Source: Ceratodon purpureus (Eukaryota; Streptophyta; Bryopsida; Pseudoditrichales; Ditrichaceae). From it: DNA of 64,000 nucleotides. This document shows, one piece after another, positions 1 through 11,047 of the stretch. The stretch lies in NCBI GenBank assembly GCA_014871385.1, contig CM026421.1, positions 18,458,295 through 18,522,294 of the forward strand. Reading direction: 5' to 3'. The notes under the pieces were generated by a model that saw only the letters and a list, made by a program, of their open reading frames with translations, had not been told where the DNA came from and searched no databases. Position numbers and translations under genes: made by a program. Each line of letters opens with the position of its first letter. The stretch's first letter is position 1.

Positions 1-588
1 ATCACAACAACAACAACAACATTATCAGTCAAGACTCAATCAAATGCAATGTGGCCCATATCAGATTTGTGAGTTCATTGGAAGGGTGTTTCCACCTAGA
101 ACTGGCTGGGTTATCATTCCTACTTGTTTCTAACTATAAAATATTTTCTAACTAAACTAGACATTGCGTCCGATCAGTAAACTATTATCTCTAGTTAAAC
201 ACATTGCAAGAAAACAACATGCAGAAATCATTTCACGAGCCATGCACAAATAGGTTTCACATACTGCAACCACAATAGTACTGAAGGCAGGCGGTGGCAA
301 CAAAGGTAATAGATTTCTAAACATACCTAGCAGTTTCCTTGAAACCGTAAGACCCGGCTGCTCCAATTCGAACTCCCCTCGGCCGCCCAAGACCTTTACA
401 TCACAACAACAACAACATTATCAGTCAAGACTCAATCAAATGCAATGTGGCCCATATCAGATTTGTGAGTTCATTGGAAGGGTGTTTCCCTAGTTAAACA
501 CAGAGCAAGAAAACAACATGCCGAAATCAATTCACGAGCCATGCACAAATAGGTTTGACATTCTGCAACCACAGCATTACTGAAAGCA
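1..588. repeat. Direct duplication, second copy with internal deletion
   Basis: Bases 1-92 and 192-290 reappear joined together at 401-588. The intervening 99 bp (about 93-191) is missing from the second copy. Both breakpoints lie beside CTAG, which suggests loss between short direct repeats; the missing piece lacks GT-AG ends on either strand, so it is not a removed intron. No convincing gene is seen here. The short open frame on the minus strand at 157-390 has no recognisable features. Confidence 0.6.
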
Positions 589-654
589 CAGAAACAAGCT
601 CGCGCACCTCACGGAATTCGCCCTTCGCAAACCTGGTTCTAAAGTACTATGCTA

Positions 655-775
655 AATAAAGCAACACACACGGCCAAAAGCCTCTGGTAGCAACACGCAC
701 GGCCACATTACTCTGGTAGCAACACACACCGCCACAACCCTTTGGTAGCAACACACACGGCCCGAACTCAACGCT
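655..775. repeat. Minisatellite, about 32-bp unit
   Basis: About four degenerate units built on GGTAGCAACACACACGGCC, separated by variants of ACAACCCTCT. A further partial unit occurs near 805. The surrounding 590-1,020 stretch shows no gene. Confidence 0.55.
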
Positions 776-1029
776 GTGGTAAAATCCTATATTTATTTAA
801 TAATCACGGCCACAACCCTCTGCTAAACCCTTGACCTAATTCGTGGACGCCCAACCCCTAAAGCTGGGACTTTTTACTTTTTAGAACTTAAAATTAATCA
901 AGCAACATTAATCAATCAGGGAAATCAGTACTTTTCTCATTTAGTAATTGCTAAACTACCAAATTCCAAGTAAAAGTGGTTATACGGCTCTTGAGGTTTC
1001 ACATTGGAGTCTAAAGCTTAGACCTTGAT

Positions 1030-1185
1030 CCCTTTGGATGTGCTTATATTGTTATACTTTTGGTGAATTTTGGCATTGAGATCTTTTAGAAAGATATTTC
1101 AGAATTAGTACTGTTCGGAACTCTGGGAAGTTGAACTGTCCAGGGACTCTTAGATATAGTGAAATGTCAAGGGGCAAAACAATTT
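1030..1185 (-). repeat. Inverted copy of a short dispersed repeat
   Basis: The reverse complement of this stretch matches about 3,044-3,165: both contain a block ending in TTGTTTTGCCCCTT, a CTGGACAGTTCAACTT-like block, and AAAGATCTCAATGCCAAAAT. A third partial copy lies at 1,465-1,512. It may be the remnant of a small non-autonomous transposon. Confidence 0.5.
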
Positions 1186-1304
1186 ACTGAAGGCAGGCGG
1201 TGGCAACAAATTTGAATTTTTTTAATTTTTTTAATTTTTTCTGTATTTTTATCGACTCAGTTTGGATATAAGTACAATCACAAAGTTTGAATCATCGATG
1301 AAAG

Positions 1305-1450
1305 CCTTGGTGGCTTGGTGATCCGAGGCTTCGGGTTCGAACTGTCGTGGCAACCCCAGGGTGCTAGTGCCGGGTTCGAATCCACCCTCCGACACCCACC
1401 CCACCACGCTTTCCGATGCGCAGTTGATGGTGCAAATTTTCTTTTTTTTA
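1305..1450 (+). repeat. SINE-like fragment with Pol III B-box-like motif
   Basis: Contains two GGTTCGAA motifs (near 1,333 and 1,373). The second is followed by TCC, giving GGTTCGAATCC, which matches the B box of tRNA-type RNA polymerase III promoters. A TGGTGGCTTGG stretch upstream could be a weak A box, and a long T-run follows at about 1,437-1,460. It does not fold as a standard tRNA in my reading. A tRNA-derived SINE remnant is the best guess, but weak. Confidence 0.3.
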
Positions 1451-1793
1451 ATTTTTTTGTTTTACTAATTCTAAAATATCTCTCTAAAAGATCTCAATGC
1501 CAAAATTCACCTGCCACATAAGATGTTTGAAATTACTATGTGTAGAATTTGAAATTACTATATGTAGAATTTTGGAGGTTTAATCTAAACGTGGATGAAT
1601 TGTAATAATGGACTTATGAGAAAGTATATATTGAATACAGTTCTGATAAATCGTAGAGGATGTTGATGCAGAATTTATGTACATTAGCATGCTAAGGCAC
1701 AAAATAAAAGTTTGAAACTATTCGAAGAAAATTAGAAAATTTTGAAGTCAGACGAGTCAATAAAAATACAGAATCAGTTTTTACGATACTCAT

Positions 1794-1911
1794 CACTTTA
1801 AATTTCAAGTCAAACATGAATTTCACAACAACCTCCTATGCAGTAATTAATCTAAATAAATTGTTTTGCCCCTTAGAGATGTCACTAAATCCAAGTGTCC
1901 CTCGACAGTTG
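1794..1911 (+). repeat. Direct repeat, left copy
   Basis: About 118 bp nearly identical to 2,980-3,097; the two copies bracket a 1.07-kb segment. The left copy stops at GACAGTT and passes into the GGAAACAAAGGCAGAC minisatellite. The right copy continues into sequence shared with the inverted copy at 1,030-1,185. Confidence 0.6.
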
Positions 1912-2015
1912 GAAACAAAGGCAGACTGTCATCGTTGGAAACAAAGGCAGACTAATTCAAGGCGCTGGAAACAAAGGCAGACTGATTTAAAGGCGGTGGA
2001 AACAAGAACGGTGGA
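1905..2015 (+). repeat. GGAAACAAAGGCAGAC short tandem repeat
   Basis: Three to four units of about 30 bp with the core GGAAACAAAGGCAGACT, spaced by ATTCAAGGCGCT or TTTAAAGGCGGT. The same repeat occurs at 3,283-3,357 and in variant form at about 6,415-6,470, and inverted (TTTGTTTCCACT) at 5,955-6,035. This pattern suggests subterminal repeats of a transposon family. Confidence 0.6.
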
Positions 2016-2280
2016 ACCGTGAGGCTCTGTCCCCAATAATGATAGTTTATATATATATTTTTTAAATCAAATTAAATTCAACTTAAAAATAATACAATAT
2101 TTTATTGAAATGATTTTATCAAATGATAACTAAGTCATTTCAATTAATGTTTAAAATTTGGTTTTTCAAATTCTCTATTTTTTCTACAGAGGGATTTAAC
2201 ACGTAAATTTTAGTTCCTACAAAAAGAGGGGATTTTATTAAACCTTCTACATTAAAAGTATTTCCAATCAAGATTAAATT

Positions 2281-2892
2281 TCAATCTTGTGGTAAATAAC
2301 ACTCTATTAAGTAATTAAAATTTAATATTCTTCTCTCACTAGAAACGCATTGAACTTCATCTTTAGTAAATATGAGTGGCAACGGTTCACTTAAAAACTT
2401 TAATGGAAAATTTAAAGATGGAGCACTTTTACTTTGGTAAGAAAAAATAAAAATAATTTCGGATTTTTGTTGAAAACATATTGAGTTTTGTTGATTATTA
2501 TCTTGTAAAATTTCGCCTTCATGTTGTTTAGGATACCCCCAATTGCCTTGCATTATAATATGTTCATCATTTATTTCAAGATAAGAAAGTATCTCATGTG
2601 CAGAGGTGTCTATTGGCAATAAGAGAATTACATTCCAACGTGAAATTGAAGAAGTCCATCTTTTGAAATTTGTTCCAAATAAAGTATAATCATTCTTGGA
2701 CCAATGCCGTCCATTAACTCCTTGGCGTGGTGTATCAAAAACAAATAAAGAATCATTTGAAAGAGCATAGGAAGTTATATCAAAGTTTCCAATTTTTGCA
2801 AAAATTTCAATGGACTTATTTAAAATAGGACTTTGAATTTTCTCATTCCATGTCCAGAAATTAGAAGAACTTGGAACCATTGATTGGTTCAA
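2281..2892 (-). CDS. AT-rich hypothetical ORF, 203 aa
   Basis: An uninterrupted frame of 203 codons starting at the ATG at 2,892. It is rich in Asn, Ile, Lys, Phe and Ser, and its base composition is far more AT-rich than the other genes in the window. I recognise no family, catalytic motif, signal peptide or membrane segment. Just upstream on the same strand (about 2,986-2,906) another frame reads as the end of a protein and stops shortly before this ATG, so there may have been two tandem genes. The ORF lies between the direct repeats at 1,794-1,911 and 2,980-3,097, so it probably arrived inside a mobile or viral-like insertion. That origin is inference. It could also be a decayed fragment of a larger gene. 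Confidence 0.35.
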   Translation of the reverse strand: MNQSMVPSSSNFWTWNEKIQSPILNKSIEIFAKIGNFDITSYALSNDSLFVFDTPRQGVNGRHWSKNDYTLFGTNFKRWTSSISRWNVILLLPIDTSAHEILSYLEINDEHIIMQGNWGYPKQHEGEILQDNNQQNSICFQQKSEIIFIFSYQSKSAPSLNFPLKFLSEPLPLIFTKDEVQCVSSERRILNFNYLIECYLPQD

Positions 2893-2979
2893 TAAAAATT
2901 AATTTGATTTGTAATGATCAGATATGAGTGGAGGAATGTATCTTTCATAATTAGGTAATTCTTTAATTTGTTTAGGTAA

Positions 2980-3165
2980 TCACTTTAAATTTCAAGTCAA
3001 ACATGAATTTCACAACAACCTCCTACGCAGTAATTAATCTAAATAAATTGTTTTGCCCCTTAGAGATGTCACTAAATCCAAGAGTCCCTCGACAGTTCAA
3101 CTTACCGGAGTTCCCAACAGTACTAATTCTAAAATATCTCTCTAAAAGATCTCAATGCCAAAATA
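2980..3165 (+). repeat. Direct repeat, right copy, with extension
   Basis: Matches 1,794-1,911 and extends to about 3,165, where it matches the inverted copy at 1,030-1,185. Bases 3,091-3,119 (GACAGTTCAACTTACCGGAG and following) are also close to 4,763-4,792 inside the RING gene, so this small repeat may carry a piece of that gene or of its transposon. Confidence 0.5.
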
Positions 3166-3282
3166 CTTTATGCTTCATCAGAATACTTGGGTAATCATTG
3201 TTGATGATATATTGGATCAAGGGGGTGGATCAATGACCAGAAAAAACATAATAGACTGATTCAAGACTGATTAAGGTTGATG

Positions 3283-6060
3283 GAAACAAAGGCAGACTAA
3301 TTCAAGGCGCTGGAAATAAAGGCAGACTGATTTAAAGGCGGTGGAAACAAAGGCTTACACCAAAGTATAATACTGTTCTATACAAGCCGTAAGAAAGGGG
3401 ATGAAAGTCAACAGGCTACTCCCAGTACTATTCACCTAGTTGACAACGACTGCCCCACTAAGTCTACGGGGGTCATAGGACTGTCCCAAGCCGAGTCCAT
3501 CTCGTTGGCGGCTGCGTTGTGCGCTTCCATCATCTAAATGTACCAACCCTAATTTTTTAAGGTTCAAAACATGGCCTCTTTGTGGTACATCAACCATTCC
3601 CGCCAGATTTAGTGTTGCTTTGCTCTGAACTGTGTCCACCATTGTTTCCACAGTTGTTTCAATCACCTGCTCTGCATTAGACTTCTAGCTTGCTGCCGCT
3701 CCTTGTTGTCGATCTGGTTGCTGTAGCTTTGTTGTAATCGAGGTAAATAGTTTCCACCATGCCTCCCTTGGGCAAGAGAACCCAACGTCCCAACAGAGGA
3801 AAAGCGGTTTTGCGAATTGAAGCAACTGATCGTGAGGCAATAGTTGTCAAGTCCGAGGTGCCATCACAGTGTCATACAGAGTCTACCTGGGAAGCGCCAT
3901 TTGACTTAGAGGGGATTCCAACAGAGTTGAGAGAGAAGCTTGTCCTGGCTGCACCATGCTTGCTGGGTCGATCAGCTGCTGTCCACGACCAAGATTTCTT
4001 CCATAGAGTGGTAGGACTTTGCAAGGAAGGTTGTACGCCCAAAGAAGTCACGGAGAAGATGGTTCCAACAAACACATATGAGGAGACTTGGCCGCCTGGG
4101 GAGGGTGCAAACAAGACGCGCTACTTGCTGGACCGGTGTAAAGACTCCAAAGCAAGGGACTTGTATCTGAGGATGTACCAACGAGTATATGGCGATGCTC
4201 CCGACAACAAAGCATTCAGCCAAACTTTTCTACGCGCATGTGTGTATTACTACAGTGGTGGGCGAGACAGCAACGTCAACTGGGCTGCTGCAGCTGCAAA
4301 GGTGAATCAAGAACGCCGAGCCCATGCTGCCAACAACCCACAGAAGCTGAGTCCTCCGGCGTTGAAGCAACAGATGGCGGGCATCATCTCGGCGGTGGCA
4401 ACGTATTATCATCACAATGGTGTTGGCACCGGTGCTAGGAAAGTGGATGCATTGCTTAAGGAGTTGCAGTTGCAGACTTCAAAACTCGAGCAGTCTGCAT
4501 CTGCGCTAGACAAGAATAAGTTAGCTCACCTCGGTTTGCATGCCCAGATATTGGCGTTGGAAACCGAGGATGAGCGGTTGAACTCTAAGAAGGAAGATCT
4601 GCGGAGAAGAAGCAAGAAGCATGCTACAGCCAGAGAGCTCCAAGAGAAGGCGGATGTAGACAAGGAGCAACGGGAGATCAGCAAAGCAATTGCTGCAAAC
4701 AACGATGCATTGGAGGCCGCCCAAGAGGAAGCAGCAACGCTGGCATCAACCTTAGAGCGCGACAGTTCAGCTTACCGGAGTTCCCAAGAGCAGCTGCGCC
4801 AACTCGAGAAGAATTGTGCATCTGAGAGAATTGCGCAGCATTCTATCAAGCCGAAACGCCCTGTTGGGAAGAATATGTCTGAAGCAGGCGTCCCTCTAAA
4901 AATTAATCTTGACTCAGCGTGTAGATGCTGCGACTACCTCTTTGTTTCAAACTGTGCAGTGCCATATTCATGTGGTTGTTTGTTTCACCCTTGGTGCTTG
5001 TTTCCAGCGCTGATTTCGGGACGTGGCAATTGCCCTCTCTGCGGCAAACTCGGTGATGCAAGTTGGTTGGAATCATGGGGGTTTGATGGGCTGGAGCGCT
5101 CTGGTCCAGTCTCTCGTGACAGCAAAGGCAAATGTCTATCGAGTCCACCAGACTCTGGCTTTGTGAAGCGAATGAGAGAAGGTGCTGGCGATGCTCAAGG
5201 TCGACCAGCTCCAAAGGTGGCCAAAACGAAGGTCAAGGTAAAGGGTCCATCGCCTCAACCACCAATTTCTCCATTTATTCCAGCGTTCCCACGTCCCAAA
5301 CCACTTGCTAGCCGACCCGCTGGCAGCATACACAGCGAAGTTGTCAATGTGGCCGTTGCAACCTTGGCGCATCACAGTAAGTTTTAGTGTTTTTTTGCTC
5401 CCTGCATTTTTCAGAATTTTAGCCAAGGTTCTTTTTAGTTTAGTATCATGCTTACAATTTCAGTTATGATTTAATGTGCCGGAATTGTCCATGTGTTCGT
5501 TTGGAACAGCGTTGTCTCTCTAAAGAAATAAGTACTAATGCTAGATGTGTTGCCCTCTAAACAGCAAAACAAAAGCTAGAAGAGTTCAAGAGGGGGCTCC
5601 AGGAAGGTACAAGCCTTGTTTGGGACGTTGAACCATGCCCAACAGCTGCAGAGGACGTGCCAAGCCGTTCTTCCAACAAGCCAAGTACTGGCAAGTTGCC
5701 ACCAGCGCCACATTCCTCCCCAGTGTCACTGGATTTGTTGGTTGAGCAAAGCATATCGACCGTTGAGCAGAGCATATCGACCTAGTGTTTAGTTCAAAGA
5801 TGTTAGCGGCCGAGTTTTATTATCATGGCGTTAGTACCAAAGTGGTTGTAGTGTTTATAATAGCTAAGCCTGTACTCCATTCACTTCCTGGCCTTGTGCT
5901 GAACATTTTGATGAAAAAAAAGTTGGCATTTTTTCACAACTTCATGACTTCATGGACGTTTCCACTTCCCCTTTGTTTCCACTCCATGGTCTTTCCACTT
6001 CACTCTGTTTCCACTTCGCTTGTTTCCACTTCACGCGTTACAATTCTACACTCTGTTTCC
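3283..6060 (+). mobile_element. Putative small transposon carrying the RING gene
   Basis: The RING gene is bracketed by the same short tandem motif in opposite orientation: GGAAACAAAGGC units at 3,283-3,357 and CTTTGTTTCCACT/GTTTCCACTTC units at 5,955-6,035. Inverted subterminal tandem repeats of this kind are common in DNA transposons, and the giant MULEs in this window have an analogous GAGAGCGGAGAGC arrangement. I could not define exact ends or a target-site duplication, and the gene inside is not a recognisable transposase, so the call is tentative. Confidence 0.3.
3759..5785 (+). CDS. Coiled-coil protein with RING-like zinc finger, two exons
   Basis: Predicted 612-aa protein. Exon 1 is 3,759-5,376, ending at a strong GTAAGT donor. 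Exon 2 is 5,565-5,785, after an AACAG acceptor. The join keeps the frame and replaces the read-through end with a tail finishing in a duplicated VEQSIST. Residues about 225-365 are Glu/Lys/Gln-rich with heptad-like spacing, a likely coiled coil. Near residues 385-430 a cluster of Cys and one His (CRCC, CGCLFH, CPLCG) fits a RING-type cross-brace. RING domains usually act in E3 ubiquitin ligases, and some are only DNA- or protein-binding modules. The C-terminus is basic and Pro-rich, suggesting a nuclear protein. Family not recognised. The flanking inverted short repeats suggest it is transposon cargo or a domesticated transposon gene. Confidence 0.6.
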
Positions 6061-6908
6061 TCTTCCCGAGCTTACTGACGAATTCATTTAGTTCAGTCTC
6101 CATACTATGCATTGGAGAATCTTTCAATGAAGGATTTGCGGTGTTCATATGTGCCTGGCTTGTATGATTGTGTTCTTTTATGTTACCCAATGAGTCACAG
6201 CCTAGTTTCTGTTGAATGAGTTTGCAGCTCAAGAATGATACTTTGGAGTTGTTGCTTCACTACTTTAATCAGCCTTTTTTCCGAGGATAGGTGAACTCTA
6301 ATTGGACAAGATAAGCGACCAAAGGACCGATTCTAATCACCGTTGACATGCATGCAACTCGCATCGACGTCGTCTAGATGTTGCTAGCAGTTTATATTCT
6401 TTGTGTTGTATTTGCAGGTGGCGGCAACAAAGGCAGATTATTTTAAAGGCGGTGGCAACAAAGGCAGACTGAATTATATTCTCTGTGTTGTATTTGCAGT
6501 TTGTTCAGATTTCTTGAACACCTGATTCAAAGCGAGGCACATTACATCGTAATTTATGCCACCAATGAAGAAAATATTGAGGTTTGGTTAACTGTGCTGG
6601 GGTGATCTGGTTTTTCTGAATTTGTGTGAACACTGATCGCACATTTTTGTGAACACTGAGAATGGTACAAATAAGCTAATAAAGAATATACAAATTGAAA
6701 CATGGATAATTGGGTAGAAAACAAACGTGTATTTATGAAACCTCCACCATTTAGCTAGAATTCAACCATGGCTGAGCCATAGTTCCTATTCAGCTTGAGA
6801 TGTATACAAAACTACCTTTCCAGGTCTACATCTGTTTAACTGCCTCGCGTGTTTACAACGTGTCTACTTAAAAATACACCTGTGGCACTAGCCACTCTAA
6901 GCTCAAAA
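5786..6908. other. Intergenic, only short repeats seen
   Basis: Contains the inverted GTTTCCACTTC repeats (5,955-6,035) and a short GGCGGCAACAAAGGCAGA repeat (about 6,415-6,470). TATATTCTNTGTGTTGTATTTGCAG occurs twice, at about 6,393 and 6,475. I see no convincing gene in the remainder. Confidence 0.5.
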
Positions 6909-7575
6909 CTAGCTGGTAAGTGCTACTATCTCAAAAGTCCACGATGGTAGAACTTGTGATACAGTGTTGGAACCTTCGTGTCTGCGGTTCACCTTGACGT
7001 CTGGATACCCAACTCGCTTGAGCACAAAGCGGAATTCCTCTGAAGCCACGTTGCCTAAGGTGATAGCAACCTCTCGACGAATATGTGACAACGGCCACCC
7101 TCGACCAACTTCAAACCGTGCCACTGGCAGTCCTTGAAAAAAACATGGAAGCACCACCATGTCTTCTTCCCGCACTTGGTCAATTAGTTCCCAAGTTACA
7201 CCATCTTGCGCCAGACGCTCCCTCCCGTATTTACAGTTCGAGTACAACACTGATCTTCCAACGTGGTACCTGTGCAATAAACACATACGAGAGCTTCACA
7301 CAAGAGAGCTTCAGTCATAGCATGCAGAAATGGCATTACAATGGCAACAGCGGCAACAGTGGCAACAAGCATCAAACGATGACAACAGTGGCAACACACC
7401 TGAAAGTTACAGAAGGTAAGGATATTGTGCACCGCACAATATGCTTACCAAACACCACTTTGGTTTGCCAACCTGAATCCATCAGAGATGTGAACACTTC
7501 TTCCGAGGGATTCTCCACGATATACAACGTGGATGTTCGTCTCATAGTGTCTTCAGCTGCAGCAAAAAGGTCTAC
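6909..7575 (-). pseudogene. Host gene, 3' part, cut by element A
   Basis: The minus strand carries two coding-like blocks. The block at 7,449-7,575 reads VDLFAAAEDTMRR and onward and ends at a GTAAGC donor. The block at about 6,909-7,269 follows a CACAG acceptor and encodes roughly 118 residues to a stop. The first block is the direct continuation, through the target duplication, of the frame that stops at 43,405 on the far side of element A. The two blocks do not join in frame with the simplest splice choice, so an exon may be missing from my model or the gene may be decayed. Family not recognised. The host exon was broken when element A inserted. Confidence 0.5.
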
Positions 7576-7655
7576 GAGGGAGACTTGTATGCGAGCGGCG
7601 AGCGGAGAGCGGAGAGCAGAGAGCGGAGATTTGGAGAGCGGAGAGCAGAAAATGA
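7576..7655 (+). repeat. Element A left terminal inverted repeat
   Basis: Starts GAGGGAGACTTGTATGCGAG and continues as repeated AGCGGAGAGC/AGCAGAGAGC units. A conserved inner motif, CCTATGACCGTGGA, lies at 7,770-7,783 and has counterparts near the other element ends. Confidence 0.85.
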
Positions 7656-7981
7656 AGTCTGAAATCTAAAAACAGTACTTTATTTACTAAAATTAGACAC
7701 TAAAATTAGAAAACTGGAATATTCTGAGAATATTCCCCGACTGTTTCCTATTAAAAGCTGAATTTAAGACCTATGACCGTGGAATTTTTTCAAATATTCA
7801 GGGAAATATATGACATTTTGATCCTATTACCGTTTTATTGTTTTAAATATTTTTGGTGGTGGACAGTAAATTTGACGCATTCCTGTAAATTTCTGCTTGT
7901 TATTGATCCCATCCCGTCTGATGAATGTTGGTGTCTGGTGCCATGTCCGTGATCTTAGGGCGCCAAGTCAATGCCTTAAGA

Positions 7982-7988
7982 TATTTAA
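7982..7988 (+). promoter_or_regulatory. TATA-like box of the acidic ORF (A)
   Basis: TATTTAA about 90 bp before the ATG at 8,076. The same box stands at 19,244-19,250 (B) and 46,502-46,508 (C), upstream of the homologous ORFs. Confidence 0.45.
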
Positions 7989-8075
7989 GTTCAAGGTGAG
8001 AGGAATGTCTTCTTCATTTCCGCATTCTTTTCGTTTTGTGTAAGGGACACTTCTGTTTTGTACCGATCCTCGATT

Positions 8076-8519
8076 ATGGAGGACATCAAGGTGGTTGCTG
8101 TTTCCCTTGGTGATGTTGTGTGCCCGTTTCAACCTTACGTGGAGGGTGAGGGGGAAGACGAGCTATTTGGATGTGGCGAAGCACTTACACTTCCGGAGGT
8201 CGTGGATGTTGGAGTGGAGTTGGGAACAGACCCTTCAGTGTTACGAGATCCTAGGGAGATCATAGTGGTTGAGGACGAGGTGGAGAAGCCGCTGCCAGCT
8301 CATGCATACTCTAAGGTTGGGAAGATCCCACCCGGGACTTATTCGAGGGACGCAGTTAAAGGGTCAAGTGGGAGTAGTCCATTATTGAAACGTCCCTACC
8401 TAGGTTTGGGAGTGCCCAAAATGGACAAGAATGTAGCTTCTCAAGTACAAGAGTCTGATATTGGTAGATATGCTGAGCATGCAAAGGGCAAAACTAAACG
8501 CATTAAGTACAGAGAATGA
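8076..8519 (+). CDS. MULE-associated acidic ORF, 147 aa (element A)
   Basis: Single-exon ORF next to the left terminal repeat, convergent with the transposase gene. The start chosen is the ATG in ATTATGGAGGACATC, which aligns with the first codon of the element C homologue. Conserved blocks across A, B and C are MED near the start, VCPF.PYVE, an acidic middle, KVGKIP.GTYSR, PLLKR.Y, and a basic C-terminal tail with KRI/V.(Y/F). I recognise no known domain. Its fixed place in all three elements suggests an accessory transposition protein, perhaps a transposase partner or regulator; this is inference. Confidence 0.65.
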   Translation: MEDIKVVAVSLGDVVCPFQPYVEGEGEDELFGCGEALTLPEVVDVGVELGTDPSVLRDPREIIVVEDEVEKPLPAHAYSKVGKIPPGTYSRDAVKGSSGSSPLLKRPYLGLGVPKMDKNVASQVQESDIGRYAEHAKGKTKRIKYRE

Positions 8520-11047
8520 AATAGCTATTTGCAGCAGTTTCTTGGTTGAATTAAAGTGATGATTTACTATAATATTTCCGTGCTTAACGGGGTGAAGGGT
8601 ACAAGTGGTCGAATATAGTAATGTGACATGCATTGCATTATTAGTTGGACCAATTACTAGGCGTGTCAATCAATGTGAATAGTGGGACTCTATATATTAA
8701 AAAAAACAATACAAACATGTATTGCTAATTCGATACAGAGAATAATTCAAATAGCAACTACTTTGCAACCAAGTTGCCACCGTCCACGTGAAAGAACATG
8801 GACTAAAAGTAGCCTGCCCCTTAGTTTCTTGCTGAAGGGTGTGTCAGAATTCCGCTTTCGAGAAGTATCTTGACCTCGTTGAAGCTATAGGTAGGCGCGT
8901 GGATGAAAAGGTCATCGTCGGGATCGCGGTTGCAAACCTTCAATAGGATGAAATAAACGTGCTTACAGTAGGAGAATTGGACCCGCCCACGAAACTTAGT
9001 CATGGTCTTCCGAAATGCTCGGCAACTGCAACCAGGGTTGGAGCTGATGGTGATCTGGTAGTGAGAGACATTAGGTGGAATGCCGGAATCCAACCCGATG
9101 ATGCAACCATGGCCAGGATGAGGTATCATGGTGACAGAACGGAGGCGAGCTCTGAGGGGTTTGGAGGAGCCCATGGAGAATCGCTGCGGCGGATTAGGGC
9201 GAGTGGCAGTGCGCTTCACCATCTTCCCGTCTCTCTTGCCTGGGTAGCGGTCAGCATCTGCAGGAACTGGCAAGGAACTTAGATTTGCAGGTGGCGGAGC
9301 GGAGGAGAAGAGGCGACGTGGGGAGACCGGCTTCTTCTCCGGGAGCTGGAATCCAGCCGCCTCTAGTGCACGAATTTCTGTGATGTTAAGGTTTGTCCCG
9401 AGCTTGACAGGCCAGACGGCTGGAATTGGAGGCATCTCCTGGGTTGCAGAGTACTTAGCAACCCACTTGCGCCTTGAGCCCTTCACGCACCTTTCGATGT
9501 GGTCAGAACAGAAGAAGAATTCCGTCCTCTCCGAAGTATTCCGGCGGATGTTGGTCCAAACTCCTGTGTAGGTAGGTGCAGCAGTAGCGTTCACGTTCCT
9601 CACAATTCTCTCCGTACATTTCTTCTTAGTGACAGCTCTCTGGGCCCAGCAGCACTTTGCAGAAGTCTTCAACAATCTTGCAATGTGCCATTCCTTGACG
9701 TCAACCTTGGACTCCTGAACTGCATTCACCTGGCGGATCCCGATATCGTTTCGTGGGGTCTCTGGAATTGTCACGGCAACCTCTGTAGGAGAGTGGCCTT
9801 CGTCGACCTGCGTGTCATCTTCGGTGTCATCCTCGACAATGATGGGCATCTGGGAGATGCGAGCCCTGACATTACGACCAGGTGCTTTTGGATGGGAGTA
9901 GTTTACCTTGTCCGGACGGTGAGATTCTTCCTCAGCTCCAAGGGGTAGGTCGGGCTTCCGCTTCATGGATCCGAACACTTCCTCTCCAGCTAGGCGTGGC
10001 AGACGTGTGCAGAACTCCTCTGCTCCAGGCATCTCTAACATGGGGTCTTTAAGCACATGCGGTCTCCCTGTCAACTTCGCTCTGCGCTCTGCCGCTCTTA
10101 GCTTCAGTTCCTTCTTGGATGGACCCGTCCCTCCAACTTCTCCTTTCAGAAACTGGTAGAAGTTGACAACTTGAAGAAATGCCCGAACGTAGTCATCAAC
10201 TGTAGCCACGTAGAGGTCGGCGCACTTGTTACCAGAGGACTGAAGCCATTTGCCGTGAACAGTTTCAGCAAGGTTACACGTAGGCATTTCTGCGAGTGCG
10301 TCCTCAGTAAATTTCTGTACATCCAATGGCAGTACTGGTTAGACCTGGTTCGGCATTAAGAGCGGTGGGGGTAACTGGGAAGTAGAAAACCGAGTGAATG
10401 AGTAAGGAAAAAAAAAGATACCTCAGTCATAAAGCCGCCCCACTGGCGAAATCTGAAGTGCCAGAAACAGAGCCAGAGCTCCAATCTAGCTAGGGCCTTC
10501 TCTGAGACAGCTCCAGTAGAAACCCACCAACCTTTGATTGCAAGGTAGAGAGTATCCGCCTCCTCCATTGTTTTCGCCGCCCGGTATTGCTGGCACATTT
10601 TCTTGTGTTGCTCCCACAGTTCTTCAGGGATGTACTTCTCAGTATTATTGACCATGGACTGCGTCCAATGAAATAGGCAGGTCCTCTCCCGATCCTCCAT
10701 GCGGTCCTCCTTGTTCCCTGTCCCGTACACGATCCGTACTGCATTCCAATTGGCCTGTGCGCTGTCCGCCATGAAGCCCTTGAAGTTTGGCACTGCAACG
10801 CCATTCCTCTCCATGACAGCATTTAGGTTTCTCCAAAACAGGATCTGGGCATCGCAGTCCTCGGACATCATGTCACAGGTAGCAATCGTCATGACCCGGC
10901 AATACGTGGAGTCGTACACGTGGCATGCCAACGTGGTCCAATCGCGTACCCGCTTGACGTGGTCAAACATCACCCAGGCATTCTCGAGATCACCGCCGGG
11001 CTGCATCCTGGACACGAGGTCGACACCGCTTCCGGGACCCACCTCCG

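Noticed and set aside
1305-1450. A functional tRNA gene
   Set aside because: It has B-box-like words but no cloverleaf with proper acceptor and anticodon stems that I can build.
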